64,000 bases of DNA from Plasmodium relictum (taxonomy: Eukaryota; Apicomplexa; Aconoidasida; Haemosporida; Plasmodiidae): positions 465,057 to 529,056 of the forward strand of contig NC_041679.1 in the NCBI RefSeq assembly GCF_900005765.1. The letters run 5' to 3'. Under the pieces are notes generated by a model. That model was not told the origin of the DNA, made no database searches, and saw only the letters and a list, made by a program, of their open reading frames with translations. A program made the position numbers and the translations under genes. This document shows positions 45,493-57,860 of the stretch, piece by piece; the stretch's first letter is position 1; each line of letters begins with the position of its first letter.

Positions 45493-47269
45493 ATATTCCT
45501 TTGGTATACTAAATTATAAAATTTTAAGCTATATAAAACATAAATGTACTATATCACTTTGCTAAAACATTATAAAATTTACTAATAAAGAGATCACATC
45601 ACTGTAAAAAAAAATTTTATTTAAAACATAAAAAATATTAAAATTTTCAGCATAAAAAAATTTACAAATTAATAAAATTTTAACTTATTTTTAAGAAAAC
45701 TATAAAAAAAATTGTATTACCTTCCATACAAAACATCACTTTAAAGAAAAAAAATGAAATGATATAATAATTATTAAAAGCATTATTTTGTTTTATTTTT
45801 CTATTTTTTTTTCTTTTTTTTTTTTCTTGTGTGTGCATGTTTTGTATGATTTTAAATTTTAATAAAGATTTATGTAATGAATTTTTTTTTGATAAAAATT
45901 TAATGTAATGAGGATGAAATTATGAAATTATTATAATATTAATAAATAAAATTAATTTCACATACATATTTTAGTGTTTGTGTGTATTCTTTTGCAAATA
46001 ATAAAACGTTTTTTTCTTTTTTTTTATTAAATATCATAAAATATTTTCAAATTTTATATATTATACTTTATTAGAGGTATATTACATTTGAAGTAATATT
46101 GTAATGGCTCTATAGTACAAAAATTTTAGTATTGTAAAATTTAAGATTCATATAATGTATTACACATAAATAATATGAAATAATATTTCATAGAATATTT
46201 TTTTATGATAAAACAAAGAAATACACACAATAAAATAAACATTTATCCATGTGGAATATATTAAATCTTTCAAAAATATTTACTGTTCATAATAAAAAAT
46301 TTAACATTTTAGTTTTCGTACAAATATATTTAGTCGTTAATTTATGTTTTCCTATAGATATATTAATCTATCTGTAAGAAAAGTAATTAATCTTTATTAA
46401 AATACTCTTCAATTTATAATCCCGTAAAATAAGAAATTAAAGGACATTAAAAAATGAATTGTAAATAAAATAACGTTTATGTACAAAAATATTATCTGTA
46501 ATTTTGTCTTATAATGATTTGTTAATCCCTTAAAAAAAACTATTAAAAATAAGAAAAGTCATAACTATTAGAAAAAAATAAAATATATTTTATTAAAAAA
46601 ATAAAAAGAAAAAGGAGTGAATATGAACTAAATATATATATTTCACATGTAATACTCTATATTTTTCCCTAATAATATGAAATAAATTTATAAAAATATA
46701 TTTTCCAAATCATGAAATCTTATATATGAACTTAATAGTTAAAAAAATAATAAAATTTTGGATAGAAATAATAATAATTTTACATAATATTTTTTATTTT
46801 TTAAATTGTGGAAATTTTTTTTACTATATACATTAATATATTTAAAAAAAATAATAAAAAATGTAAAAATTCTTCTTGTCATATTTATTTTTCTTTAACA
46901 TTAATCATGATAATTTTTGAGAAAATTTTGTTAAAAATGAAATGTGATTTAATTTTATTAAAGTAATTTGAATTCATATATTTCAAGAGATAAAAACAGT
47001 TTCTAAGAATTCAAACTTCCTTATTCAATAAATTTAAAACTATTTATATTACATTAAGTTGAATTTATTTTGTATTAAAAATTTGTTTTATCCATTTTTT
47101 TGGTATAGTAATATAGTAACTTATGTCAATTATTTTTAAATTTTATATCTTACAAATAAAATATATACTTTCTTTTTGTTTCAATGTAATTATAAATATA
47201 TTAATTTAATACTATCAGCTATTTTATATTTTTTTTTTATATTAAAAAAATGAATATAAAAATATAAAC
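45493..47269. promoter_or_regulatory. Divergent intergenic region between PAP2 and DCAF4-like genes
   Basis: A 1.78-kb AT-rich region lies between outward-facing genes and should hold both promoters. I see no coding frame, RNA gene or tandem repeat in it. Confidence 0.5.
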
Positions 47270-50200
47270 ATGAATGAAGAAAATATTAAGGATCCATTAG
47301 ATATTCCTGGTTATTACTTTGATAAAAAAAAAAATAGATACTTTTTTATTGATAATGAGTTAAAAAAACAATTAAAAAAAGAACAGTTTAATAAATTAAT
47401 TAATAATCAAAAGAAAAAAAATCGTGAAAATAACTTAGAACCAAAAAAAAATGTAAAAAAAAAATTCCATAGAATTCATGGATTAAAAGAAATGAAAAAA
47501 AAAAAAAAAAATGCTAACAGTAATAAATCAAATATTAAAAATAACGATAATACAAATTGTGTATTGTTAAATAAAAATAATATTACTTCAAATAATAAAG
47601 AAAAAAACTTACAACTGATTACTAATGAAATAAAGTTTTTAAAAAGAAATATATCTGAAAACCGAAACATATACAATATAATTAAGCGCATAAGGAATTA
47701 TAATTTTAAAGAAGATTCAATTTTAAGCCTACCACCAATTTTTATTAATTGTAACTACTGTGAATACATTAAAGTAGAAGATTTATGTAACTTATCCTCA
47801 AATAATAGTTTACTATGCCAAAGAGAAAACAAAAGTTTAGACAGCATAAAATCTCCTCGTTTTTTGAATATTAAAAGAAGCGATAGCATTGATGTTTCAT
47901 TGAATGATTTTAAGTGCTTTAATTTAAGTAAAAAATTAATAGATGAGAATAAAAGAAAAAGTAAATTAGAATTAGATGGTATTAATAATGAATCATTTGA
48001 CAACAAAAAGTATCACAAACAGAGTATGTCTAGTAATAAAATTAATGAAAATGTTAAAAATTATAATATAACAAACAATAGAAACTATTCCCAAAGGCAT
48101 ACACAAGACTTTAAAAGTAATATTCCTTTTAGTTATGATGATATAGAAGAAAGTTTATTAATTCCTAAGCTTTATGGTCGAACATATCAAAAAATAAATT
48201 CGTATAATATAGAGAATATAAAATCAAAAATAGTAGCTAATAGATATAAGGCTAATTTTTATTATTTTTACTATAATTATAACTATAATGAAAACCTTGA
48301 AGAAAATAATTTAACTGAAGTAAATAATAATAATACTATACATGGACAAAACTTTGCTACTTTTAATAATATTTCAAATAATACTATTTATCAAGAAACC
48401 GATATGCAATTTTTATCAGATAACTTATCAGTTGGTCATTTAGATGTAACAACAAATGAGGCACGTGTTTCAAAAACATATAAACCTTCCGAATCATTTT
48501 TTCATTTATTTAGTAATCCCCAATATGATGATTTTATTTTTAGCACAACTAAAGAAAACAATTTTTCATTTAGTTTGGGAGCTATTGACATGAATAAATT
48601 TGTCCAAACTAATAAAAAATCTCCTTTTAGTGATATAATTCATGAAAATGTTTATTACAGCACTGACACCAAATATTTATGTAGCTATTCTAAGGAACAA
48701 AGTGAAATTCTTTGTATTTCTCCTCAAATATTATCTCATTTTAATATATTTAATGGGGAATATGTTGCTTATTCTTCATATGGAAATACGAAAGATGAAA
48801 AAAGTTTATTATGTTTGTTAAGTATAAAATCATTTTTTCAATGCAATCCCAAAATAGCAATTTATAGTTTTATAAGTGAAATAAATTACTTTAAATTATT
48901 TCCATCAATGGACAATACTTATAGTACTTATAATGATAATTATTTTAGTAATAATAGTACGTATGATGAATATTCATATCACCATAATAATAAAATTGAT
49001 AAAATTTTTATATGTGGATCGTTTCCTTGTTTTAGTTTTAGTACAATAAAAGATGACGTTACTTACTGTATATGGGATAGTAAGAAATTAAAAGTTAATG
49101 ATTTATTATCAATGAATGAAGATATAACGTTTTATATTGAAAATATTTTAAATGGAAAACACTCCCCTTCGTATTCAATATTTGAAAATAATTCTCAGAA
49201 AAAATTAAGATTATATTCTAGAAAAAGTAAAGAAAAAATAAAAAAAGAAAGTAAAAAAACATTTATAGATGAGTTTTATGAAAATGACACAAAAAAAAAA
49301 AGAGAATATAAAATAAAAAATTCTAGTAAATACTTAAATAATGATGGTTATTCAAACATAAATAAATTTGAAACTCCAAAAAAAAGTCATGATAAACCTA
49401 CACGAAAGTTAGATTATACAAATAACAATTTAAATAAAAATAATCCAAGAAATTCTAGCTCATTAAATTCAAATGAAAAAACTAGAAATAAGTACAACCT
49501 ACCCTATAATTATTATTCACCAAATTCTCAAAGATACAATTATAATGACAATAAAAAGAAGGGAATATGTTGTGAAAATGTAAAAAAAGCAAATAATAAC
49601 ATTTTTTTATGTTGTAATACAGAATACTTATATTTATGTGATTTACGGTGCAATTTTTTAAATACAATATCCAAACTTAAAATAAATGAAGGACATGTAA
49701 ATAAAATTTATTCACTAAGCAACAACTTTCAATACATTTTATCAAAAACTAATAATCATATAGGTTTATATGATATGCGGTACGTAAATCACAGAGATAA
49801 TGATGAAACAAAAAATAATCTACTAGTTACTTATGAAAGATTTATAGATAACAATAATCTTAAAAAATATCTCAATGATTTTTATGTTATAGACAATGAG
49901 CAGTATATTGTTTCTCTTGATACCTACACTAATTCTGTTTATATATATGACATTATGAACACTACAAACCGAATTATAAATTTAGATGGAAATGCTGATT
50001 ATTCAAAAAATATTCAATTACATAGTTACGCAAATTTATCTAAGATTCCTTATATATACTCATGTAGCTCATATGATGATGAATATTATAATTATTATAA
50101 AAAAAAAATTGATGAAACTAAAGCAACTAATAGCAAATATGTAACTCATTTTAATCCAATAAAATCCTATCCAAAAAAGGATTTATTTATAGGATTAAAT

Positions 50201-50302
50201 GTCCAATCAATTTTACCTCTTTTTTATATTAAACAAAAATATAATAAACATAATTTCATTTCTATAAATGAAGGGGGGTTTATTTGTACTATAAATATAT
50301 AA
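47270..50302 (+). CDS. DCAF4-like WD-repeat protein
   Basis: DCAF4 proteins are WD40 receptors of DDB1-CUL4 ubiquitin ligases. The single exon encodes 1010 residues. The N-terminus has the DCAF4 signature IPGYYFDKKKNRYFFID (residues 12-28; family form PGYYxDxxxNRYF), followed by a Lys-rich stretch. The centre contains beta-rich blocks broken by Asn-rich inserts. The C-terminal 250 residues look like WD repeats: YLYLCDLRCNFLNTISKL (about 783-800), GHVNKIYSLSNNFQYILSKT and IGLYDMRYVNH, then more strands to the stop. A CDLR or YDMR motif takes the place of the usual WDxR. Asn/Lys expansions make the repeat count unsure. The family call rests on the N-terminal signature plus the C-terminal WD-like repeats, so it is likely but not certain. 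Confidence 0.8.
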   Translation: MNEENIKDPLDIPGYYFDKKKNRYFFIDNELKKQLKKEQFNKLINNQKKKNRENNLEPKKNVKKKFHRIHGLKEMKKKKKNANSNKSNIKNNDNTNCVLLNKNNITSNNKEKNLQLITNEIKFLKRNISENRNIYNIIKRIRNYNFKEDSILSLPPIFINCNYCEYIKVEDLCNLSSNNSLLCQRENKSLDSIKSPRFLNIKRSDSIDVSLNDFKCFNLSKKLIDENKRKSKLELDGINNESFDNKKYHKQSMSSNKINENVKNYNITNNRNYSQRHTQDFKSNIPFSYDDIEESLLIPKLYGRTYQKINSYNIENIKSKIVANRYKANFYYFYYNYNYNENLEENNLTEVNNNNTIHGQNFATFNNISNNTIYQETDMQFLSDNLSVGHLDVTTNEARVSKTYKPSESFFHLFSNPQYDDFIFSTTKENNFSFSLGAIDMNKFVQTNKKSPFSDIIHENVYYSTDTKYLCSYSKEQSEILCISPQILSHFNIFNGEYVAYSSYGNTKDEKSLLCLLSIKSFFQCNPKIAIYSFISEINYFKLFPSMDNTYSTYNDNYFSNNSTYDEYSYHHNNKIDKIFICGSFPCFSFSTIKDDVTYCIWDSKKLKVNDLLSMNEDITFYIENILNGKHSPSYSIFENNSQKKLRLYSRKSKEKIKKESKKTFIDEFYENDTKKKREYKIKNSSKYLNNDGYSNINKFETPKKSHDKPTRKLDYTNNNLNKNNPRNSSSLNSNEKTRNKYNLPYNYYSPNSQRYNYNDNKKKGICCENVKKANNNIFLCCNTEYLYLCDLRCNFLNTISKLKINEGHVNKIYSLSNNFQYILSKTNNHIGLYDMRYVNHRDNDETKNNLLVTYERFIDNNNLKKYLNDFYVIDNEQYIVSLDTYTNSVYIYDIMNTTNRIINLDGNADYSKNIQLHSYANLSKIPYIYSCSSYDDEYYNYYKKKIDETKATNSKYVTHFNPIKSYPKKDLFIGLNVQSILPLFYIKQKYNKHNFISINEGGFICTINI

Positions 50303-50721
50303 AAATTATCTTTCGCTATACAATTAATTTTTTTTTCTTTTTTTAAAAAAGAACATTTAAAAAAAATCAATTGATGCATTATTAAAAAAGTATTTTTTTT
50401 TTATAATTCTTTTTATTTTTTAATTTAATATATATATACATAAATGCAATATGTCACATTTTTTAATTAAAAACTTTTTTATTTTAAAATTTTTTTTATC
50501 TTTTACTTTTAAGTTTTTTTAAATATATAAAATTTCATAAAATCAAAATAATACACTAACTTTTTCGTTACAATTTATGTTTATTTTTTTATGTTAGATG
50601 TTTTTTTCATATTAAAAATTTAAAAAAAAACTTAAAATAATTGCTTTATTAAAAAGAAATACATATGAAAAAACTTTATTTTTTTATGTAATTTTTTTGC
50701 CCTTTAAAGAAAAATTTAAAA
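50303..50721. other. Intergenic region upstream of NAA30
   Basis: About 420 bp of AT-rich sequence hold the 3' UTR of the DCAF4-like gene and the NAA30 promoter. Nothing else is seen. Confidence 0.5.
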
Positions 50722-51813
50722 ATGAACGGAGAGTTTATACCTATAGATAAATCAGTAAATGAAAAAATTGAAAATTGTGGGAGTTCTTTTTTTTTAAATA
50801 GAACTGACATTATATTAGAAAATAATGACAAATCAAAGGAAAATACACATGAACAAATTTATGATAATGCTATAAAAAAAAATGCTATTTATCAAACAAT
50901 GATTATTAATAAAAAAAAAATTGAAATTTATCAATTTAAAACATTTCCAAAAAATTATTTAAATAGTGTGTATGAATTATTAAGTGAAGAATTATCTGAG
51001 CCATATAACATTTTCTTACTTAAAACTATCTTAAAGAATTACAGTGAAATTGCTTTAATGGTATTGCAACCTCGTTCTTAAGAATGTTTAGTACTTTACG
51101 TTTTCATAAAAATTATAATTCTTTATTTTCTGTTTTCTTATTTCTAGTCATTATTCGATGAAAAGTGTGTTGGTACCGTGATAAGTAAAATCTCTACAAA
51201 ATGTAAAAATGATGATGAACCAGTTACTTTTGGATATATATGTAAAACATATATGTAATTTTATATTTCAAAACATTTTTTTTTTCAAACTATATAAAAT
51301 ATGAATGTTTAAATTATTTTATTTTTTCCATTTCTCATTTTAAATTAAATTTATAGGTATGATAGCTGTCCACAAATCTATCAAAGGATGTGGTCTAGGT
51401 TAAAATTTTTATTCTTTAATATGTAATATTAATTTTTTCATAAAACTGAAAATGTAAAAAATTGGCATTTTTAGGTTCATATTTATTAAATGAAAGCATT
51501 AAATTAATGCAAAATTTGTATGGAGTAAATGAAGTAATTTTATTATTATTAAGAAACATTTTCTATATAATTTTAAATGAAGAAAAATAATTATTTTACT
51601 ATATTTTTTATTTAGGTTCACCTCGAAGCTGAAGCTACAAATAACCCTACATTACGTAATAATTTTTTTCTTATATATATCACTATTTTATTTACGTCTA
51701 TAAACATTACTTTTATAGGTTTTTATGAAAAAAATGGATTCATTAGAATAAAAAGGAAACCCTATTATTATTTGAGTGGTGTAGATGCTTTCAAATTAAA
51801 AAAAAAACTATAA
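50722..51813 (+). CDS. NAA30: N-alpha-acetyltransferase 30 (NatC catalytic subunit), six exons
   Basis: NAA30 acetylates protein N-termini that begin with Met followed by a hydrophobic residue, as catalytic subunit of the NatC complex. The model is 50722-51060, 51148-51241, 51357-51398, 51475-51533, 51616-51655 and 51719-51813, giving 222 residues with all phases closing. It is a GNAT fold. LSEELSEPYNIFLLKTIL matches the family's DLSEPYSIYTYRYF. CMIAVHKSIKGCGLGSYLL carries the acetyl-CoA pyrophosphate-binding motif (KGCGLG for R/QxxGxG/A). VHLEAEATNNPTLRFYEKNGF matches VxLETEIxNxxALxLYexLGF, and YYYLSGVDAFKLKKKL matches the family's YLNGVDALRLKL end. This is the last gene before the gene-free right end. 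Because its exons are 40-95 nt, only exon 1 appears as an ORF. Confidence 0.93.
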
Positions 51814-54800
51814 AAAGAACTGTGCTTTTCATCCTACAATTTTTTTTATTCCTTTAAAAGAGGAAACAATACCTTTAAAATTAATTTTTATTTGGTCTAT
51901 AACGCACAACTGTATAATGAAAAAAAATAATCTAACAGCACAAGCATTTAGTACATTAACATTTCCTTTTTTTCTAACAAAAATTAAAAAAACTTAATTT
52001 TTTACAGTGAATATCTATATATATAATATAAAAAATACTTCATAAAATTATATTATTAAATTTATTCTTATAATAGAAAAAAATTTTCATATAAATAGAA
52101 TGAAATGTTTTTTTTTCTAACTATAAATGAAAATAAATGAGATATCGATAATTTATTTTGTCTTTAAAAAAAAAATATATATATAAATGTCAAAATAAAT
52201 GTCAAATTTAGTTTAAATATTTGCATTTTTTATTCACAGTAATTCTTTTGAATATTATTAATTATATAGGTTATTTCATAAGGAATATAAACAGAAGAAA
52301 GATATATTTTAAAAAAGTTACAGAATATATTTTTCATTGCAAAAATCCTTTTTTCGAAAAAATTTGTCATAGGTTTTATTTTATATATTGTAATAAGTTC
52401 ACCTTCAAATGAGATGAAGAATATGTATTTTCTAAGGTTTTTTTTTAATTCTATATAATAAAAATAGACTGAAATTTTCTTTTAGGTTCTATATTACTTT
52501 TCCTATTCATATTAAATGAAACTTTAAGACTATAATTTTCCGTTAGTATTGTTAATAAAATTCTAAATATGTCTTTAAATAAATTAAGAAACGAAGAGCT
52601 AATATTTTTTTTATTGATATTTTCCTTTTTTCATTTTTCTAAAAAAAAATGTTACTATAAATTCTTATGAAACTAAGGTATCCTTGTAACTTTGATTTAC
52701 ATTAGGATGTCTGAGGAACTTCATCTGCTCTAATAAAAAACATTTAATTTTAAAGAAACCTTTTCTTTCTTTAAATATATCATTTAAAGATTGTTCTGTT
52801 TTGCGTAAATGTATTGTTATAAAAATATATTTTTCTAATTATTTAATCCATAAAAAATAAAAATAGATACAGAAAAATTTTAGATTTTAGATATCAAGTG
52901 GAAGAATGTAAATCGTACGCAAGTATTTAGAAAAATTTGTTTTATTATAGATATATTTAAATAAAGAAAAATAGTTAAATTAACAATAGAAAAAATTTCA
53001 GAAATTTGTTTATTTTTATTCTTATGGTAGTGACAATTCAAAGTATTTTATACAAATAGCATACATGATTTGTGATGTTAAATGTGATATTTTTATAAAT
53101 ACTAAACCAAAAAAATAAAAACAATAATTACAAGTAAAAATTTATTTTAAAATATTATACTGAAATAATTTTTTCTATACTAAAAAGACGTATGTTTCTA
53201 TATTGTTTGTATTACTTTTTTTTGGACTATTTGTCCTAAAAATTGGATTTACTATCAGTTAACGTGTATATATTGTTTTTTAGTTTATGATGTCCTTTAA
53301 AAAATTATTACCTTGAATCATATAAGACTGTATTTTTTAAATTTGTAATCATTATATATTATTAAATGTATATTTAAAAGAAAAAAAAGTGAGGGACAGA
53401 TCATGTATCTTTTCAAAGTTCAAATTAACTTCAATATTCATTATATAATTTTAAAAAAGGTATATCATTACGGGATATTTTTGGTAATAGTTTAGTTGTA
53501 TATAAAATAAATAAGGAAGAATGAATCTCATGAAATTTAACTTTGACGAAATTCAAATGATTTCAAAAAAAAAATTATTATCAAAGTCTGATAATGCTTA
53601 TGTATAATTTAATAATTTTGCTTAATAAAAATGTATATATTAAAACTATGTATAAATTAAAATATAAAGTTTGATTTAGTTTATAGAATTATCTCATAAT
53701 TTTACTTATAAGAGAAAAAGATATATAGAATACAATTATTTTCATAAGTATATAAATTTTTAATAATTTACACATTCCTTTTCTATTTATGATTCACCTA
53801 AAATTATTGAAAATAGTATATTCATTAATGTAAAATATATCCTGCATGCTTTATACTAATATAACTTCTAGAAAACAGAAACATACATTAATCATTATTT
53901 TTTTTAGAAATTTAATAATTTGACAATAAATTAGATGAAAATTCTCATTTTGTCATAAGATTATTCTAGAACTGCATAATTAAATGTTTTTGTAATATTT
54001 ACGGATTCTTTTCTTATTTAGGTACATAAAAAGAAAAATCAAGTATTAGGAAGAATATTAAGTTTCATAGTTGGAAAACACCAAAATATCTAAAAATAAT
54101 TCTTATTTAAAATAATACATTTTACATTCATTTTGTTAAATAAAATAAAGAAAATTATATCTCAAAGTTAAAATTTGAATGATTTAAAAAAGTATAGCTG
54201 AGTATACTATGGAGAAATGAAACTTTATGTAAAGTTTTGTATAAAAATATGAAAAGGTAAAATTAATAAATTTGAATGCTGGGAAATTAAATCAACTGAA
54301 GAAAAAAAAATGTTATAAAATTAAAATATTATAAAAATTGCAAATTTATTTCTATAAAGAAGTTTAAGGAAATAAAAGTATATTAGTTTTGTAACCTTAT
54401 ACATTGTTAGTATTTGAAATATTATGTGTCATTCATATTTTATTTTTTCCCTTAAGATATACATAAACATATATCTTACATTTATAGATAAATACAATAA
54501 TAGTTTTAAGACTAGTAAAATTTAACAGAGAATTTCCCTAAAAAGTTTATATTTTTTAAATAATTAAATATTACATTTCCAAATAAAATGTTATAGTGCT
54601 ATTACATAAAATTACATTGAAAATGTTCCTAGAAAGAGCATAAAGTTTTAAAATATAATAAAACTTGGGAACGAAATAGAATCACTGATAGATCATTAAG
54701 ATATAATTTATATATGTAATTCTTTAAAGGGTAAAGTTTATAATAAATTTTAACCATTTGCATAATTTAAGCTAATAAATTCTATAAAAAAACGAAAGAC

Positions 54801-55150
54801 TTAAAATCTTTCGAAAAGAAAAAAAAAAATTTTCAATTTTTATTTCTGCAAAATTATTAATTTCTATTTTTTATACTTTAAATTAAATTTCTTAATAAAA
54901 AGAAATAAAAAAGTGTATCATTACATTTTTTCACAATGTTCTTTTATTTCTAATTCTAATGAACTTTCATGTAATAGACACATTCAAAGATTAAATTTTC
55001 TACAATAAGTCTAGATAAATTTAATTATAATGATATTTTTAATTAAAAAAAATAATTTCGCATTTTTCGTAAAATAGTTATACGTAAAAAATCCATAAAA
55101 GTATATATTCTAATAAAAATAAATATTGTGACTTACAAATAGACAAAAAA
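51814..55150. other. Gene-free left flank of the putative centromere
   Basis: This 3.3-kb stretch has no credible gene on either strand. A plus-strand open frame at 52221-52412 (63 codons) has no family resemblance or upstream signal. Sequence here is more mixed, with fewer long homopolymers than the intergenic gaps to the left. I see no tandem repeat, tRNA or rRNA. Confidence 0.6.
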
Positions 55151-56460
55151 ATCTAAAAATATTATATATATATTAACTGACATATATATATTTTTTAAAA
55201 CAATTAATTATCATATTTTTATTTATTAAAAAAAAATTAAAAATTAAAAAAAAAAAAGAAAAAAAATATAAATATATAATTAAAAACAATTAATATAAAT
55301 TAAAAATATAACATTAAAAAAATTATTTAAAAAAAATTTACATAAATTAAAAATTCCTAAAAATAAAATTATTTACATTAAAAACCTAAAATATAATAAA
55401 TTAAAAAAAATATAATATAAATATAATATAATAGTTAAAATTAATAATAAATTTATCATATAAATAAAAAATATACATAATAAAGTAATTCCAATATATT
55501 TAAATCTATATAATATAAAAAATCATAAAGTATAAAATATATTTAACTATATATATATTTAAATTAAAATTAAAAAAATTCGTGAGTAAATAATGAATTT
55601 TAAAAATAATAATATAAAATTAATTAAATTACTAAAATACATAAATAATAATATACAAATATTAAAATAAACAATGATAAAAAATGAACAGGGTCAAGCC
55701 TATATATTTTAATTTAAATATTAATATACAAATAAAAATTAATAGTTTATTTAAAAAAAATTAAAAGGAAATTATTTAAAATAAATAAAAATATATAATA
55801 TTAAAATAATAATAATTTTTTTTTTTTTTGAATAAATTTATTTAAATTAAAAAAAATGTAATAAAATGAACTGAAATTAAATTAATAATTTCATAAAATA
55901 AATAATTAAATAATAAATAATAATTATTATAAGTATTTTATTAATAAATAAATTAAATTTAAATAAAATAAAATAATTTTATACAAAATTAAAATTTTAT
56001 TATTACATTCTTTAAAAAATAAAACCAATTAAAAATAATATTTAATTATATTAATAAATAAATAAGAATTTATAAAAATAAATTAATTACATATAATATC
56101 TAATAACGAAGAAAACAGATAATAATACACCTGAAAATTAAATATCTTATAGTAGCTTTAATGTATAGTAAATTATCAATATTATAATTAAATAAATATT
56201 AATACGTACACAAAAAAAAAAAAAAATAATTAATAAATTATGTAATTTTATATAAAAGAAATAATAAATTTAAATTTAAGAAAAAAAATATATATAACAT
56301 ATATATGCTAATATAATAAATATAAAAATAGAAACAGTTAATAATTTAATTAAAATTAAACATTTAAATAAAATTAATGAGCCAAATAAATAAATTAAAG
56401 AATTAAACAGATAAATTTAATGTAAATTAAAATAAAATTTAATAAATAATTAATTAATAA

Positions 56461-56660
56461 AGTATAAGTTGAATAAAATTAATAAATAAACGAATTAATT
56501 AATTCATAAAATATAAATTCAATAAAATTAAGTAAATAAATAAATTAATTGATAAAATATAAGTTAAATAAAATTAATAAATAAATTAATTAAGAATATA
56601 TAAATTAAATACAATTAATAAATAAATGAGTTAATTAATAAAACATAAATTAAATAAAAC
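56461..56660. repeat. Irregular short-period AT repeats in the centromere core
   Basis: At least four imperfect copies of a 40-50-base motif occur, each an ATAAGTT/ATAAATT-type start followed by AATAAAATTAATAAATAAA-like sequence (near 56463, 56513, 56561 and 56600). Spacing varies, so this is a degenerate array that merges into the 87-bp array to the right. Confidence 0.6.
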
Positions 56661-56670
56661 TAACAAATAA

Positions 56671-56904
56671 ATGAACTAATTAATAATATATTAATTAAAT
56701 AAAATTGATAAATAAATAAATTAATTAATTATTAAATAAAATAAAATTAATAAATAAATGAACTAATTAATAATATATTAATTAAATAAAATTAATAGAT
56801 AAATAAATTAATTAATTATTAAATAAAATAAAATTAATAAATAAATGAACTAATTAATAATATATTAATTAAATAAAATTAATAAATAAATAAATTAATT
56901 AATT
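56671..56904. repeat. 87-bp near-perfect tandem repeat in the centromere core
   Basis: The word ATGAACTAATTAATAATATA starts at 56671, 56758 and 56845, an exact period of 87 bp. Copies 1 and 2 differ at only two of 87 positions; copy 3 matches for about 60 bases and then diverges. This points to recent local duplication. Confidence 0.88.
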
Positions 56905-57041
56905 AATTAACTATATATTAAATAAAATTAATAAAATAAATTAAATAGTAATAAATAAATTAAATTAATAAATAAATTAATTAATTAATTATTAAATAAA
57001 ATAAAATTAATAAATAAAATAAATTAAATAAATAAATAAAT

Positions 57042-57241
57042 AAATAAATTAAATTAAATTAATAAATGTATGAATAATTAATAATATATAATTTAAATAA
57101 AATTAACAAAAAAAAAACAAATAAATTAATTAATTAAATTAATAAATAAATTAAATTAAATTAATAAATGTATGAATAATTAATAATATATAATTTAAAT
57201 AAAATTAACAAAAAAAAAATAAATAAATTAATTAATTAAAT
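57042..57241. repeat. 102-bp tandem duplication in the centromere core
   Basis: The word ATGTATGAATAATTAATAAT occurs at 57066 and 57168, a spacing of 102 bp. Flanking bases match about 20 to the left and about 70 to the right, broken by a one-base difference in the A-run region. Confidence 0.85.
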
Positions 57242-57860
57242 ATAAATTAAATAAAATAAATAAATAAATATATATATATAAGCAAAAGTAATCATAAGTA
57301 AATCTAAATAATAATAATAAATAATTAAAATAAATATTAAATTAAAGAAAATAAATTAATACAAAAATAAAATTTAAATAAATATTAAATTAAATAAATT
57401 AATATGAATAAAATAAAATTAAATATAAAATAGGTATACAAAAATATAAATAAATAAGATGTGATATAAGAATTAAATTTTAATAAAAAATAATATTAAT
57501 TTTTATTTTAATATAGTTCTATAATATAAATAATAAATAAACAGTTATATTAAATATCTGTTGAAATAAAAGTTTTTTTAACAAATTAAAAATAAATAAC
57601 TAAATATATAATGAAATAGATTAATAACAAAAATTAAATTTTATTAAATCAAATCATAAAAAAATGTGCCAGTTAATTTATAATTAAATTATGAAAATTA
57701 AAATTAAATAATATATATATAATTAATAATTTCATTCATAAAATTATTAATATTAAAAGAATATACAATTAGATATTTTAATAATTTAAATAATATAAAC
57801 TAAATTTATATAATGAATTAAGATATTAGTTATTTATCATAGAGGATTAAATTAATTTAT

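Larger units (their letters stand above)
55151..57860. other. Putative regional centromere core
   Basis: For about 2.7 kb the sequence is almost pure A+T, clearly above the already high background; lines of 60 bases with zero to three G/C are the rule. It is built of imperfect repeats of TTAATTAATAAATAAA-like words rather than plain homopolymers, densest at 56400-57300. There is no open reading frame. Known Plasmodium centromeres are single regions of about 2-4 kb per chromosome, above 95% A+T, with internal imperfect tandem repeats, lying in gene-free sequence and bound by CENH3. This matches all the features visible in sequence. The one visibly G/C-richer patch is near 55687-55701. The edges are approximate. 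Confidence 0.82.

Noticed and set aside
52221-52412. Possible small gene (63 codons, plus strand) after NAA30
   Set aside because: No family match, no second exon that continues in phase, and composition like the surrounding non-coding DNA.
55151-57860. Subtelomeric repeat or telomere as an explanation for the AT island
   Set aside because: No GGGTTYA telomere repeats and no subtelomeric gene families; housekeeping genes lie immediately to the left.
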